Positions 20,817 through 36,860 of a stretch of DNA of 64,000 bases are shown here, in pieces. The stretch's first letter is position 1. Every line of letters starts with the position of its first letter. A program made the position numbers and the translations under genes. The notes beneath the pieces are model-generated. The model was given only the letters and a program-made list of their open reading frames with translations, did no database searches and was not told the DNA's origin. The stretch comes from Silurus meridionalis (Eukaryota > Chordata > Actinopteri > Siluriformes > Siluridae): NCBI RefSeq assembly GCF_014805685.1, contig NC_060885.1:14786632-14850631 (forward strand), in the 5' to 3' direction.

Positions 20817-21319
20817 GGGTCTGTACAGTAACTGTAGATGTACTACAGTGTCAGAAGAAGAATTAAACTTTGACATAAAATGTATGCATCTAGTCTTATA
20901 TGGCTTGTTAATGACACTCAATGATGTGTAATGTCCTGTGAAATCACAGATGTCATAAACAAATCCATTAACAAGGGTCTATTTGATAAGAAATATGTGA
21001 ATAGTCAAGGTAGAAAAAAAATCTAAACTGAAAACAGGAACTGAGGCACTGCAATGCCAATTCCCACAAACCAAAATCATTGCCATTTAGCCCCTCTAGT
21101 GGTCATCTGTGATTCTGCAGACGGCGTACACTGAAATTAAGATTGTTGCACGGATTTCTTTTTTTTTTTTCTTCTTTTCTTTAAAAAAATGAAATATCTT
21201 GGTGAGCCCAATAGTTTAAAAATTAATTCGATATTATGCAAAGCCAGAGGCTGTAGAAGACTTCAATTTAACAGCGTGTAACAGCTTCTTTCCTCAACAA
21301 AGAAGTACATTGAACTCTT

Positions 21320-21326
<7 letters not shown>

Positions 21327-21378
<52 letters not shown>
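21327..21378. repeat. (CA)n microsatellite at the edge of a LINE fragment
   Basis: 26 CA units following CTCTCT. Confidence 0.97.
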
Positions 21379-21379
<1 letters not shown>

Positions 21380-21890
21380 CTGTGTGACTGATCTGTACAA
21401 CCCGGACTCAACACACACTCGTACTCACTTCGCACCCATAACTTCAGTACCACCCACATTACATCACCTCATTACCATAAACTTTTTAAATGCTTTCTTT
21501 GCACTTTTCTGATCTGCTGCTATATTGCTCGTTTGCACAACATTTTTGTTTACATTTTGTACTGTTTAATCTTGTTCGCTTTGTCTTGTCACAACAGGTT
21601 TACTGGCGGAGCTGTTTTGTGTTTTGTCCTGCACTGTCCTGTGTTGTCTTTGCACTGTCTTGTGTTGTCTTGAACTGTCTTGTGTTGTCTTTGCACTGTT
21701 TGTACCAGGTTGCACACATGCACTTTATGTGGCGAGGACACTTACTAGTCCTTAGCCCTGTGTTTTCTGTTTCTGTGATTGTTGTGTATGTAGCATCAGG
21801 GTTATGGAGGAACGTTGTTTTATTTCCCTGTGTACTGTGTCAGCTATATATGGTTGAAATGACAGTAAAAGCTTCTTGACTTGAACTTCA
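21380..21890 (+). mobile_element. 3' end of a fish non-LTR retrotransposon
   Basis: The end ATTTCCCTGTGTACTGTGTC followed by TATATATGGTTGAAATGACA and TAAAAGCTTCTTGACTTGAA is the characteristic tail of a very common teleost LINE family. An internal variable-length tract of TTGTCTTGCACTGTC-like units (21620-21710) is also typical. Only the untranslated 3' part is present; the family was not determined. Confidence 0.7.
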
Positions 21891-22265
21891 AGGTGCAAAA
21901 CGATCAACGATGTCAACAATGATGGTCGGTTGAAATGTGGGGCAGGACGACAGTTATACACGTACTTTTAATAAAGTTGATTTATTTTGCATGATTCTGT
22001 CAGTTTTGTTAATTTTTACTTCCAGTAATTGTGCAATATTTCACCCCATTTAGCAATAAGCTTTAGAAAAGCAAAGCATTTACTATGATGTTTGTACAAA
22101 AGATTCTTCCCTACAGCATGCTCTGTTTGTATCAGACAGGAACAAGTTCAGTCAGTGCCTTAAGATTAAAATCCTGGTTCACACTTGTTTAAAAAAAAAA
22201 AAAAGCATGTTTAGTCAAGTTGTACATTATGTGTGTCTTATAGCATGGTGAACTAGCATGTCACA

Positions 22266-22268
<3 letters not shown>

Positions 22269-22340
<72 letters not shown>
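22269..22340. repeat. (AT)n microsatellite
   Basis: 36 AT units. Confidence 0.98.
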
Positions 22341-22342
<2 letters not shown>

Positions 22343-24631
22343 TAAATACTGTTTGTTTTAAAATCCCTGGATGAACGTCTGACACCATATGTCTGATTCT
22401 TTTGGCAGATATGTTTCATTGTGTTGGTAAAGACAGAAGCTCTCTTGCCATCTCCTTAAAGACTTTGAGTAAAGGTGAGACACACACTTTGCTGAAGATA
22501 GGAAACCTGCTTATAAATAGTAAAGATTATCATATTTAACTAGGCTTGTGCAGTTTTACCCCCTTCAGTAATTACTGTTTAACAATACTGTCCAAACACA
22601 ATAACAGGTGTGTCTTTGCATGACTCAAGAGCACAATGGCAGCTGTGGTATTGGTTAATGCAATTTAAATGATTGATGGCCTGAAATAATAAAACATGCC
22701 AGGAGATTCACAAATAAGTATTTATTTTTTTTGGTTATGTCTAGAATATTAGGTGTGTCTCTTGTTTGATTATTACAAAAATGTAATCACTACATTTGAT
22801 CAAATACAGTTCAGACTTACACTACTGTGCTTAGTGGCAGGTAGCATTTTTACTATGTTTGCAATACAACTTTATTGATTATTTGCCTAGACTTCACAAT
22901 GCATCAAAGATATAGTATAATTTCAGATCATTGGCTCTGTATGTACACATTACCAATACTGAGAATACAAGCCTACAACAATATTATCATATTTAAAAAT
23001 GCTTAATATAAATATTTTAATGCAGCATGCATAGGATATCACTATATAGACCATACCTTCCACAGAAGCATATTTATAAAAATGATGTCTTGCATTTGTA
23101 GCATTTGCATTTTATTTCCCCACCAGTGAAATGTCTACTTTGTCTACAATGTATTTTTCTTCTTTATATTGTTTAAACTTCCTATTTCCTTCCATTGTAG
23201 CTTTGCATCACAATACAGTCTTTTCAATGTTTACAATACCTGAACAGAAAAGTAGAAACTGTGTATAAACATTATATAACACCTTCAGATCAAACGTATG
23301 CAGTCCAACAAACTTAAAGTTAATTCATCTATAGTACGGCATCAAATAAACTAAATGTATGTTACTAAGAGTACCTAAGTGTGCTGCATTTATCCTAAAT
23401 TCAATGTTACAGAAGTCTTCTTATCACCCAGATTCAGGTAAATATTCTTTTGAATCTGCTACTTCTTTATTTTACCTTTCTGAATACTGCATTGATATGG
23501 TCATCTTTTCATGGTTGACTCTTGATCATTTTTTTTCCCATCTTCTTCCTTTTTTCTTTCTTTTTTTTCCTTTGAGAGTGATCTTGGCAAATTTCCTATT
23601 AATCCCTTTACAAATTCCAGACATCTGAATGATTTAGACAGCTCCTGCACTGAATTTGGTATGATGCACTGAAATGGGTAGCTTGCTAATTATATGAAAT
23701 GATGTAAGCTCACTGATTGCTACACAAACCAAGGACTAACATTTGTATTGTTATGCAATGTAGAAAATAAGCTTGCAAATTTACAACTTTAAATATAAAA
23801 AGTAACTTACTTAAGGAAATTTGTTTAATAAAGGAATATTTCAAATTCAAAATTAAAATAAGAAATACAAATTATGTGCTTATTAAAGCAATCATTTCAT
23901 TTGGTTTATTTTATGATTTAACCGAATAAAAAAAAAATGATATAAGAAACAGTTAAAATATAACGTGACAACATAGATGGAATCAGTGGGTTACACTACA
24001 CAAAATAATAGCAAGTTATTTTAAATATCAGGCTCACTAGCAAATGTTAATGTAAATGCTGTACTTTTTAATGTGCTAAAATAAAGAAGGTGTGCATTTT
24101 TACAAAAAAAAAATAGGATGACATCCTATTGATAGAAATGAAAAAATGGAAATGTGCCATATGACATTTCTCTGCAGCTTCATTTGTTAAGTTTTATTGT
24201 TTAATGTATTGTACTTCAGCAGGATTACAGTGTATACTGTACAGTTGGGGCTGTAAATATTTTCCTAGAATAACAGATTTTGAAGTAATTGTAAATGTGT
24301 TCTTTTTTTTCTATTAACCTAATACTCATATATGTCTTAATGTTATTCATAAGCAGAATAAATATACAGTGTTTATTCTAACTATAAATATAAAAAGAAA
24401 CTCGGGTCTGTCTAAAAAAAAGTACAGATATTTGGGTATATAGGATCATGTAGAGATGGAATATGCAACATTGTAAACAAAACAAACACTTAAAACTAGA
24501 GTTAACACAATATTTTTATTTTCTGATACTCATAATGAAACATGCTGCTGACAGCAATTAGATACTGTTTTCTTTAAAAACTACTAAACCTTAACAAAAG
24601 AAAAAAAAAATCCTGGTAATCATTTTCAGTT

Positions 24632-24885
24632 CCAAAAATTCAGTTCAGTTTTATTTGTACAGTATTATGCTATTAACAATGGACATTGTCACAAAGTAGC
24701 ATTTCAGAACCATAAACATCATAGATATACAATTTTAAATTTAGAAATGTATCCCTAATAAGCAAGTCAGAGGTGAAGGTGGCAAGACAAAACCTCTTTG
24801 AGATGATATGAGGACAAAACCTCAGGAGGAACGAGTCTCTAAAATGAACCCATCCTCATCTGAGTGACGTTGGAGTGACACAGAA
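24632..24885 (+). mobile_element. Dispersed fish repeat (TTTTATTTGTA...CAATGGACATTG family)
   Basis: Contains CAGTTCAGTTTTATTTGTAC, CAATGGACATTGTCACAAAG, GGTGGCAAGACAAAACCTC and AACCCATCCTCATCTGAGTG in the order known from an abundant repeat of catfish-like fish genomes. No coding capacity. Confidence 0.75.
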
Positions 24886-24942
24886 ATGTGCACTGTGAAG
24901 TGCTAGAGCCAGATCTATAAATACTTTCTTTCTGTGACTCTG

Positions 24943-24943
<1 letters not shown>

Positions 24944-25016
<73 letters not shown>
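24944..25016. repeat. (TA)n-(GA)n compound microsatellite
   Basis: About 28 TA units then 8 AG units. Confidence 0.97.
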
Positions 25017-25579
25017 CTGAGAGGTAAAAATTTGCTGTTACTGTTCGAAATTAGTTAAAATGAGGCGCCACCACGTGGTTAATGACGATACTGCATTCAT
25101 TTCGGAGATTTAATAGCCTCTAACTTATAACGTCTCAAGAAAAAATTCTTATTTAGTTAATTAAAAATGTGAATTCGTCGAGCAGGGAAGCAGTGGTGTC
25201 TCAGGCATTAGCTGGATTTCAGGCAGATGCAGTCACACTGTTGTCCGCATCGTCGAGACAGGCACAAGAAAGGTTGTTGTCTTTAGTTGACTGCAGGAGT
25301 TGTTTTGACATCGCCTGGCTGCAAGTTAATAAATGTTTCTAGAACAGCTGCACAAATATTGCAAATTCTTGCATCAGTGTTATCTATTGTTTCTACGAAC
25401 TGTACCCATACTAATACAGAGACTCTGCTCTGCTAATTACATATACATTAGCCTGTGCAGTGCATCTGGTCTCGAATTATAAGTGATACAGGATGCTATA
25501 ACATTTTTTCAGGATGCTGAAAGTCATACAAACGCCGCCAGACGAGGTTTAGCCACGTCAACTGACCAGAAACAAGTAC

Positions 25580-25665
<86 letters not shown>
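25580..25665. repeat. (GA)n microsatellite with GAGCGA interruptions
   Basis: Purine-only strand, about 85 bp. Confidence 0.97.
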
Positions 25666-25667
<2 letters not shown>

Positions 25668-26009
25668 CATATAGTACATGATCCCAGATCAGTCAGTCAA
25701 GGTGGTAATGATGCAATCTTGCTAGGCGAAGAAATATAACTTGCAATAAAGAGTAATTTCCCGCACAGAATAATAGAAACATTATGGTTTTGTTTGTTTG
25801 TTTATTTAACTGGGTTTAATCTGTTATGTTACTGCACAACACTGCACCATATTTTTTAATGATTACGAGGTCATTTAGTTTGCGCATAAACATTATTGTA
25901 TTTGATCGCAGCTTTCATTGGACAAAAGTACTAAAATATAGAGCCCGACATGTTTTTGTACAAGAGTTTTTGTCCTTTGTCGTTTTATTTTGATTGTTCA
26001 TTTTGATTG

Positions 26010-26192
<183 letters not shown>

Positions 26193-27968
26193 AGAGTTGG
26201 TAAATTTGAGATAAAACGATAAAATACATTTAACATTAGTCTGACCGATCGGATTGAATTAAGAATATTAAATCATAAAATTATAAAATTCACTTCCCGT
26301 TTATTTACTTCCTGTATAAGCTTCATTGTGTATTACAAAACATTTTTTTTTTGGATAAATGAATCTTCATATACTCTTAGTCTGTATTAATATGGCAAAT
26401 GTTCTATCTAAGTTCGAATTTTGTTAAACATATGCAGATCTTTTTAAAGGGTTTTCAGTTGGTTTTCGTTTATATTGAATACATTTGTATACATGTACCT
26501 GATTGCTCAGGTTTAGACTAAACAGCGGAAGCGCTTTCCGATGTCAGAGTGGGATTGACGCTATCCATGGTGCTGAATCACTGACCGATCTCGCACAAAG
26601 TCCATTTTAGCATACTCTTGCCCAGAAATCATTTACAGGAAAATATTCAGAAAACAGTTAAAATATAGAAATGTTTAAAATAGTTGCTCTGAGTTAGAAT
26701 ACTAATTCAACCTAAATATGTGCAGACTTTCCCCCGGAGTTTTTAATTTTAATTTTAATTCTTGGGCGCTATATATAGTGGTAGCACATATATGTGCGGG
26801 AAATGTTGTTGGAAGCCGTTTTAGTTGAATTTATTTATTTTATTTATTATGTTGTAATTCAGTCTAAAAATTACATTATTTTTGCAATGGTGCTAACAAA
26901 CCATAAAACAACATCATACTACTACTACTACTACTACTAATAATAATAATAAGAAGAAGAAGAATAAGAATAATAATATTAATAGTCTGGTAGCAGATTA
27001 GGTAATCAAACTGTCTTTTTTGTTATAAACAGGACATTTAGGTCGAGTTTAAGAATGATTAGTTTACATAAAGTAAACTGTTATAGGGAATCTGTTTCCT
27101 CTTATATGTACCGTAAATAGCTTGTACAAAGTGTTGTATTGTGTCAGCAGCTGCTAAAAATTTAAGTAAGTTACCGTAGCTGATTATAGGTTTTTTTTAA
27201 TTCTCAGCCAGTATAAATGTTTTTATCCTCAGTGTATGCGACAGCTTTAACACTAGGATGTTATCGCTCCACGACTGTCAGTACTGTGAATGTGCTAAGG
27301 GGCTGCTGTGAATCCTAACACATTGTTACTTTACTATGGGCTGCGACCGAAGGGAGAAAAAATAATACCTCTAGTCATAATATATTTAGACACTAGAGGG
27401 GGCTTGGATCATGGCCGATCGGTATAATAACACCACGTACCATTAAATCCGTTTCGGTTTTCCATCAGCCACTGCAATTTAAAGCACCATGTAAAATTAC
27501 ATTTAGTTCGTTGTCGTAAGGATTAGTTCTCATTTTACGGTTTATTACATTTCTGCGTGATTGCGATAACTATACTGATCTAGATCTCTTCTTCAATACT
27601 TATTCTAGTCATTGGGAAAGCATATGTCTACATGACTGCTAAGATATTCAAACCCTGGATAACATTATAATATTATACCTACTTTTATCGGTACATAATC
27701 AGTCACTTTTTTGGTGTTAAATCTGAAACAGTTCCAAAGAAAATGAGGAACAAAAAACCCGCACAGTGGGCCCACAGACAAACACAAGAGTCCCAAGTGA
27801 ACCATCTTGGCCTCCATATTCATCATCATAACTACCGTTTAGTGTAAAATTAACAACGACTTAACGATTGCAGCAAATAAACATGGGCATGTATAAGCTT
27901 GTAGACATTGTTGAGTGCAAGACAAGTCTACAAGTGATGGACAAGTGTATGTGTGTATGAGAGTGTGT

Positions 27969-27970
<2 letters not shown>

Positions 27971-28018
<48 letters not shown>
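27971..28018. repeat. (GA)n microsatellite
   Basis: About 24 GA units. Confidence 0.97.
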
Positions 28019-29123
28019 ACATGTAAACGTTTAAATGCAAATAAAAACAAGGTGTTTTTTATTATTGTATATTTACACATGTAAGATCATTCAAATTGAA
28101 CTACAAACCTCTTTATAATTTCTCTACGTTTGCCTTTAGCTCTCTGTCTTGCGGTTTTTGTCGCTCAGTTTCTCTTTCTGGGAGTGTTGTTTTTATTTTC
28201 AGCCTATGCCTTTCCTATCTATCTGTCTCCGTGTCATTCATTCCGGATTGTTTTTAAATATATAACAACCAGTGCTCACTTATATTTTTTCCTCCGACCC
28301 ATAATCCCTTTGATTATATCTAATACCTGCCAAAACCCAGATGGCATGCCCACACATCGCTCCCTGTGATAATGCCATAGTGGAATCTACCTATTAATAT
28401 TAATTTTCAGTCTCCGCAAATGTCTGAACTGCTAAGGATTGAAGTTTCTTCAAAAAGCCATGGCATGACTTACTGGGGATTTTTAAAGATAATTTCCATC
28501 CCATTTCTTTTTCCCCACATTTAAAGAGAGAATCACATCCACTATTTTGGCTTAAGATTGTTAAAAGGTTTCCATTTTCTGCCCACAGTCTGAGACGAGC
28601 ACCATATAGAATTTCACGTTTTCGTGATTTTCACGTCTCCCGTTTAACTCCAAGGATATTTGTAGGCCTTTATCTTAATACATATTCCGCTTAATTCTCA
28701 AGCGATTAAAAACAGAACTATTAAGGTATTTGTCACGGGTTTACAAGCTGCTAAAGGTAGGCCTAATCACCGTCTTCAGCACACTGAAGTCGCGAAATAA
28801 AAATTGTGCCGTGTTCTGGAAAACCATTAAAGCCTCGTTGCTTGAAATGTGTCACTGGATCTGGTTAAATTCTCAGTCGGTCTTTAAATCTACTCCTGTG
28901 TTCAAGACCGAGTATAAACACACTGATGCACCAGTGTATCGACGGAGTGAACTATGCGCGACATCTCTGATGCACGACATCTCTGATGTGAAAATAGCAT
29001 CAGTTTGCATAAACTAATCATTCAGTCAGAGGAATTAAATGTACCTGTGCAGAGTGATTTTTAGCCACACCATATAAGAGGGATGAGTATATTTTGCTCC
29101 AAATAGAGTTTTTTAATTGATTT

Positions 29124-29195
29124 ACTCACTCACTCACTCACTCACTCACTCACTCACTCACTCACTCACTCACTCAATCAATCAATCAATCAATA
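29124..29195. repeat. (ACTC)n-(AATC)n tetranucleotide array
   Basis: About 13 ACTC units switching to about 5 AATC units, a one-base change of the repeat unit. Confidence 0.97.
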
Positions 29196-29345
29196 AATCT
29201 TATATCATTGCTCAGTACCTATGTTTTTTACACACGAATCTACCTAAAGAGAAACGTAAACTTATTTAATCACTAAGCATTTTATGAACAGAGAAAAAAC
29301 GATAGCATCACAATAATAATTATTATTAGTGGTAGAAGTTGTAGC

Positions 29346-29355
29346 TATCATAATG

Positions 29356-29410
<55 letters not shown>

Positions 29411-29455
29411 CAACAATGATGATGATGATAATAATAATAATAATAATAATAATAA
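29346..29455. repeat. (AAT)n with internal (CAA)n and (GAT)n
   Basis: Trinucleotide array, with the unit changing AAT-CAA-GAT-AAT. Confidence 0.97.
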
Positions 29456-30452
29456 TTTTATTATTGTTATAACTATGTGAAAAATCATAGGCTCATTTTA
29501 ATTCTTACTATCGACTACAACAACCTAATTTTTCGTATGATACCAAATTTTTTATATATTAAAAAAGTATCTCATCATATATCTGCTAATAAATGCAGGC
29601 TATCACATCACTTCCTTTATTAGGCTCCTCCCCTCGTTAAAGTTAGGTTAGTTAATTTGATAGCAGGATGAGCTGTGCCGACTTTTATGCCTAATTTACA
29701 ATCAGTAACAGCACATTTGATTGCTGATTCACATCTGTGGAGTGTGATCAAACTTACGAATTGGATGATCATGCTTTTATTGATAATATAGCAAATTGGT
29801 TCAGGATGTGTCGCCATTTCTGACGACAAATCTTGCTCCGTTTTATAAACGTGAAAACTTTGGTTTCTGGTGCATATTTATCTATTTATTTTTTCGGTAT
29901 TTTTTTTTTACTGCGTAGTGAAATTGTGAAGGCCTGAGATATGGTGCACATTCAGTTATGGTTTAATATAGGGTCATATTTTTCGTCTATACACAATTCA
30001 TATTGACTTTGTGCATTTATCTATCTGTTTCATTTCCATCAGACAGACACATGTAGGTCATGCTTAAACATAACACTCCTGTGGGTTACACCGCGGAACT
30101 GTAAACGGTACCTATTTCAGTGAAATGTAATTTGCTGATGCATATAAAATATGCATATAAAAAGAACGGAAACATGATCAGATTGCGTAGAAGGTATGCA
30201 ACTTGACCTGTTTGTGCTGTAATTTTTTTATTTGAATATTTATTGCTTATTGGCTACTATATTACCTAATGATGGAGAATACACTGAAAGGTAAATCGGA
30301 GAATGCTTTTAGGCTGAAGTTATCATTAAAGTGGGTAGTTGATGTAAATCGGGCTGTAGTAGCTCTGCTGCTCAGGGCCCGGTAAACTGAGCTTTAAGTG
30401 TTTATTTATAAGCGTCGGTCATTCATCTTATTCATCTTTCTTTCTCTCTCTT

Positions 30453-30453
<1 letters not shown>

Positions 30454-30486
<33 letters not shown>

Positions 30487-30552
30487 GCACACACACACAC
30501 ACACACACACACGCACGCACGCGCACGCACGCACGCACACACACACACACAC
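30454..30552. repeat. (CA)n / (CGCA)n array
   Basis: CA units interrupted by CATACG and a CGCACG block (30511-30536). Confidence 0.97.
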
Positions 30553-32088
30553 TATTAAAGTCTATAATGAGAGCGACAGCTCTGAAGCGCGTCTGTCCGC
30601 GCGAGACTGATATTCCAGTATATTTACCGTGGGCTGGCTGATGTGTGATGGGATCAGTCGCACTGTCGTTTACATATTGAGATTCTTCTTTCCCGTGCGG
30701 GATTTCTCTGCCCGTACCCCCTCCAAACCCCCCGCAGGAGGTGTAGCGCTTGATTTGCTTTGATCAGTGCTCGCTGCATATATGAGTTGTGGGCTCGCTT
30801 GAGAAGGAAGTAGAATATAAACACTCGACGTTTCTAACTACTGCTGGCTGCGCGTGCAAGGCGATCCGAGGCGCACAATCTCATATGACATGAACGTAAA
30901 AACGCATGAAAACATACCGAAGTTTCAACGCTCTAAAACTATTTCTCTGGTCCCTCTTGCGCAACGCGATATCCAATATTGGCTGTTGGGGAAAAAAAAA
31001 GAAAGAAACATTTATTCAGTTAAAGCAGTATATTATTATTATATTAATCAATGAAATATACATCCCGGAGTTCCCGCGCGACTTTTCCTTTGCCTGCTTA
31101 ATCTGATTCATTAAGATCATCTCTGCAAAGTGCTAAATGTCCCGAAAGACTAGGTTTCTCAATACGCACCGCAAATCGCAAGGTTTATTGCACTCTATAA
31201 TATTTGATATAGACTTCTCTACTGACTATGGGTCAGACAGTTTTAATTACGCAAATAATTGCGCACCAGTCGGACCCCCAAACGCTTACAGGAAACAAAG
31301 TCTTCTAATGTGGTCGCTGCCGACAGACCATCACACCACTCAATCACAAGCGCGCAGCAGCTGCGAGTAGGCAGAATCTTTAAGGTAACATTACACGGAC
31401 GTGTCTTGGTCTTTCCTTCTCGCGTTTGCACGATAGGTTTTATAATCAGCGACAAATAGCGATACTGTCATCATTGCATACAGTCCATTGGGAAAACGTA
31501 TTACATGCCATCATTTTTTTTTAACGCATTAAAAAAGTTATCACTTGGTGACCCGTGTTATCTTGCGTGACGATGCTCTTATCCAAAACCCTTGACACTT
31601 TCGGATGGGACACTTGACACTTATTGCTGCAGTAGATAACGCAAAGCTACCGCGCGCGCCACGACGATCGATATTCGTCCAAAAACGGAAGACACCAAAC
31701 ATAACCTGGAAAGCATTTTTTTTTCACTCACTCGCTCACTGTCCACACATTATCTCGGAGATTCCCCTTTTCCAGCGCAGGTCGTTTCTCAGGCTTTTTT
31801 TTCTTTCTTTCTGAAAATCACCTATTTATTTCTCTCCCTTTCCTGCAGACTGTCCGTGATTCTCGGTGTCGCGCGCTCGCGTTTAGTCTACTCATACTTG
31901 ATCGAGTTCGGCACAGATGCGTGCGCGTGTCTCTCTCTCTCTCTCTTCCTCCCACCTCGTATGGAAAAGCCTTTTTAGTCATCGCCTTTGTTAGACGCTC
32001 TTTACGTATCATTATTTAGAAAGCTCTGGCGCTGTTTTCAGCATCTTATAACCAAAATCCGCGCGGAGTTGAAAAGCTTACACGAACA

Positions 32089-32113
32089 CCCCTACCCCCA
32101 CCCACCCACCCAC
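32089..32113 (-). promoter_or_regulatory. Potential G-quadruplex strand upstream of bcl11a
   Basis: The minus strand carries five runs of at least three G separated by 1-2 nt (plus-strand C runs at 32089-92, 32095-99, 32101-103, 32105-107, 32109-111), inside a C-rich stretch reaching 32143. It lies 1.2 kb before the bcl11a start codon. Folding is predicted from the motif only. Confidence 0.5.
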
Positions 32114-32673
32114 CATACACCCCACTCCCCCACCCCACTCCACCTCTTCCTCCGTCTCCTCCAGTGCCGTCTTGACCCGAACACATCTGAAACTTATTAC
32201 TGAGGCCCCCCTTTTCAGTGGGCTGCTCCCGTGATATATTCGTCACCGTGTTGTGTGTGTTTAAAACTTTTGCTTGTGTAGTATTTGTAGTATGCCCCAC
32301 CTACACCGTTCGCAAAAAAAAAAAAAACAACAAAACAACACTCAAATCGGTTCGACTTTAGCAAGTTGACGCTTTATTTAGCAGGCAATATTTACTCAAT
32401 TTTTCATAGGATCCTGGAGCGCATGTCTGGGTCATAACACGCCCCATAACCTGTCTGTCCTGTTGGCACTTACTGTTTTGCTTTGGTGTACTCTAAGCTC
32501 TCTAGATTTCTTTCCTTTTTGATCGAAGTACACAGTCTGGTGTGCGCTTCATCCAGAGCAGGATGAATCTCCGTGTGTTACAGCCGCATCGTACCTACTC
32601 AGTAGCGCCGATCGGTGTCCACTGAAGCCGCTTATATTAAAGGTTTCTCTTCCCCCTCCCATTGCAGATCGCA

Positions 32674-32729
32674 TGTCCAGCCCCCCATGTCCATTGGCTT
32701 TTCGTGGTCTGTGTGCCCACGTCCACCCC

Positions 32730-32771
<42 letters not shown>

Positions 32772-32938
32772 GACGTGTGTGTGCACGCTGCTTTCATTAA
32801 ACACCCCTCTCTCTCTCTCTCTCTCTCTCTTTCACTCGCTCTCTCTCTCGCCTCTTGTCCGGCCCCCTGATCTCTCTGTCCATTGGCTTCTCCGGGTCTA
32901 TTTTTCATGTCCAGCCCCTAATGAGTGTCCATTGGTTT
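32674..32938 (-). promoter_or_regulatory. bcl11a promoter: three repeated inverted CCAAT modules
   Basis: TGTCCRGCCCC followed by TGTCCATTGGYTT occurs three times: 32674-32700, 32856-32889 and 32908-32938. Each holds ATTGG, the reverse of the NF-Y CCAAT box. They sit 360-610 bp before the ATG, in GC-rich DNA. A (CA)n at 32731-32769 and a (CT)n at 32809-32830 separate the first two copies. Confidence 0.6.
32731..32769. repeat. (CA)n microsatellite within the bcl11a promoter
   Basis: About 19 CA units between two CCAAT modules; a (CT)n follows at 32809-32830. Confidence 0.95.
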
Positions 32939-33018
32939 TGTTATTTCCACTCCCTCCTCCCACTCCCCGGTTTTGCCCTGCCCATGTTTTGTATGTCTGT
33001 GTCCATCCATCTCCTGAC

Positions 33019-33055
33019 GTTCAAGTTCGCAGGGACGTCACGTCCGCACTTGAAC
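33019..33055. promoter_or_regulatory. Nested palindrome centred on a CRE-like site
   Basis: Outer arms GTTCAAGT (33019-33026) and ACTTGAAC (33048-33055) enclose the palindrome GGACGTCACGTCC (33033-33045), which contains the CREB/ATF core GACGTCA. A second half site TGACGT lies at 33015-33020. The element is 245 bp upstream of the start codon, at the likely core promoter or start of the 5'UTR. Confidence 0.55.
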
Positions 33056-33299
33056 TTGCAGCTCAGGGGGGCTTTTGCCATTTTTTTCATCTCTCTCTCC
33101 CTCTCTCTCTTTCTCTCTCTCTCTTTAAAAAAAAAAAGCCATGACGGCTATCCCACAATCCATCTTCCTCGCGCCATCTTTGTATTATTTCTAATTTATT
33201 TTGGATGTCAAAGGCATTGATGAAGATATTTTCTCTGGAGTCTCCCTGCTAACCCGGCTCTCCCGATGTGAACCGAGCTGAAAGCCGCCGCCAACCACC

Positions 33300-36860
<3,561 letters not shown>

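Noticed and set aside
21490..21879. 129-codon plus-strand open frame
   Set aside because: It lies in the untranslated 3' tail of a non-LTR retrotransposon with short internal repeats.
29124..29195. CRISPR-like regular repeat
   Set aside because: A tetranucleotide microsatellite without spacers, in a vertebrate genome.
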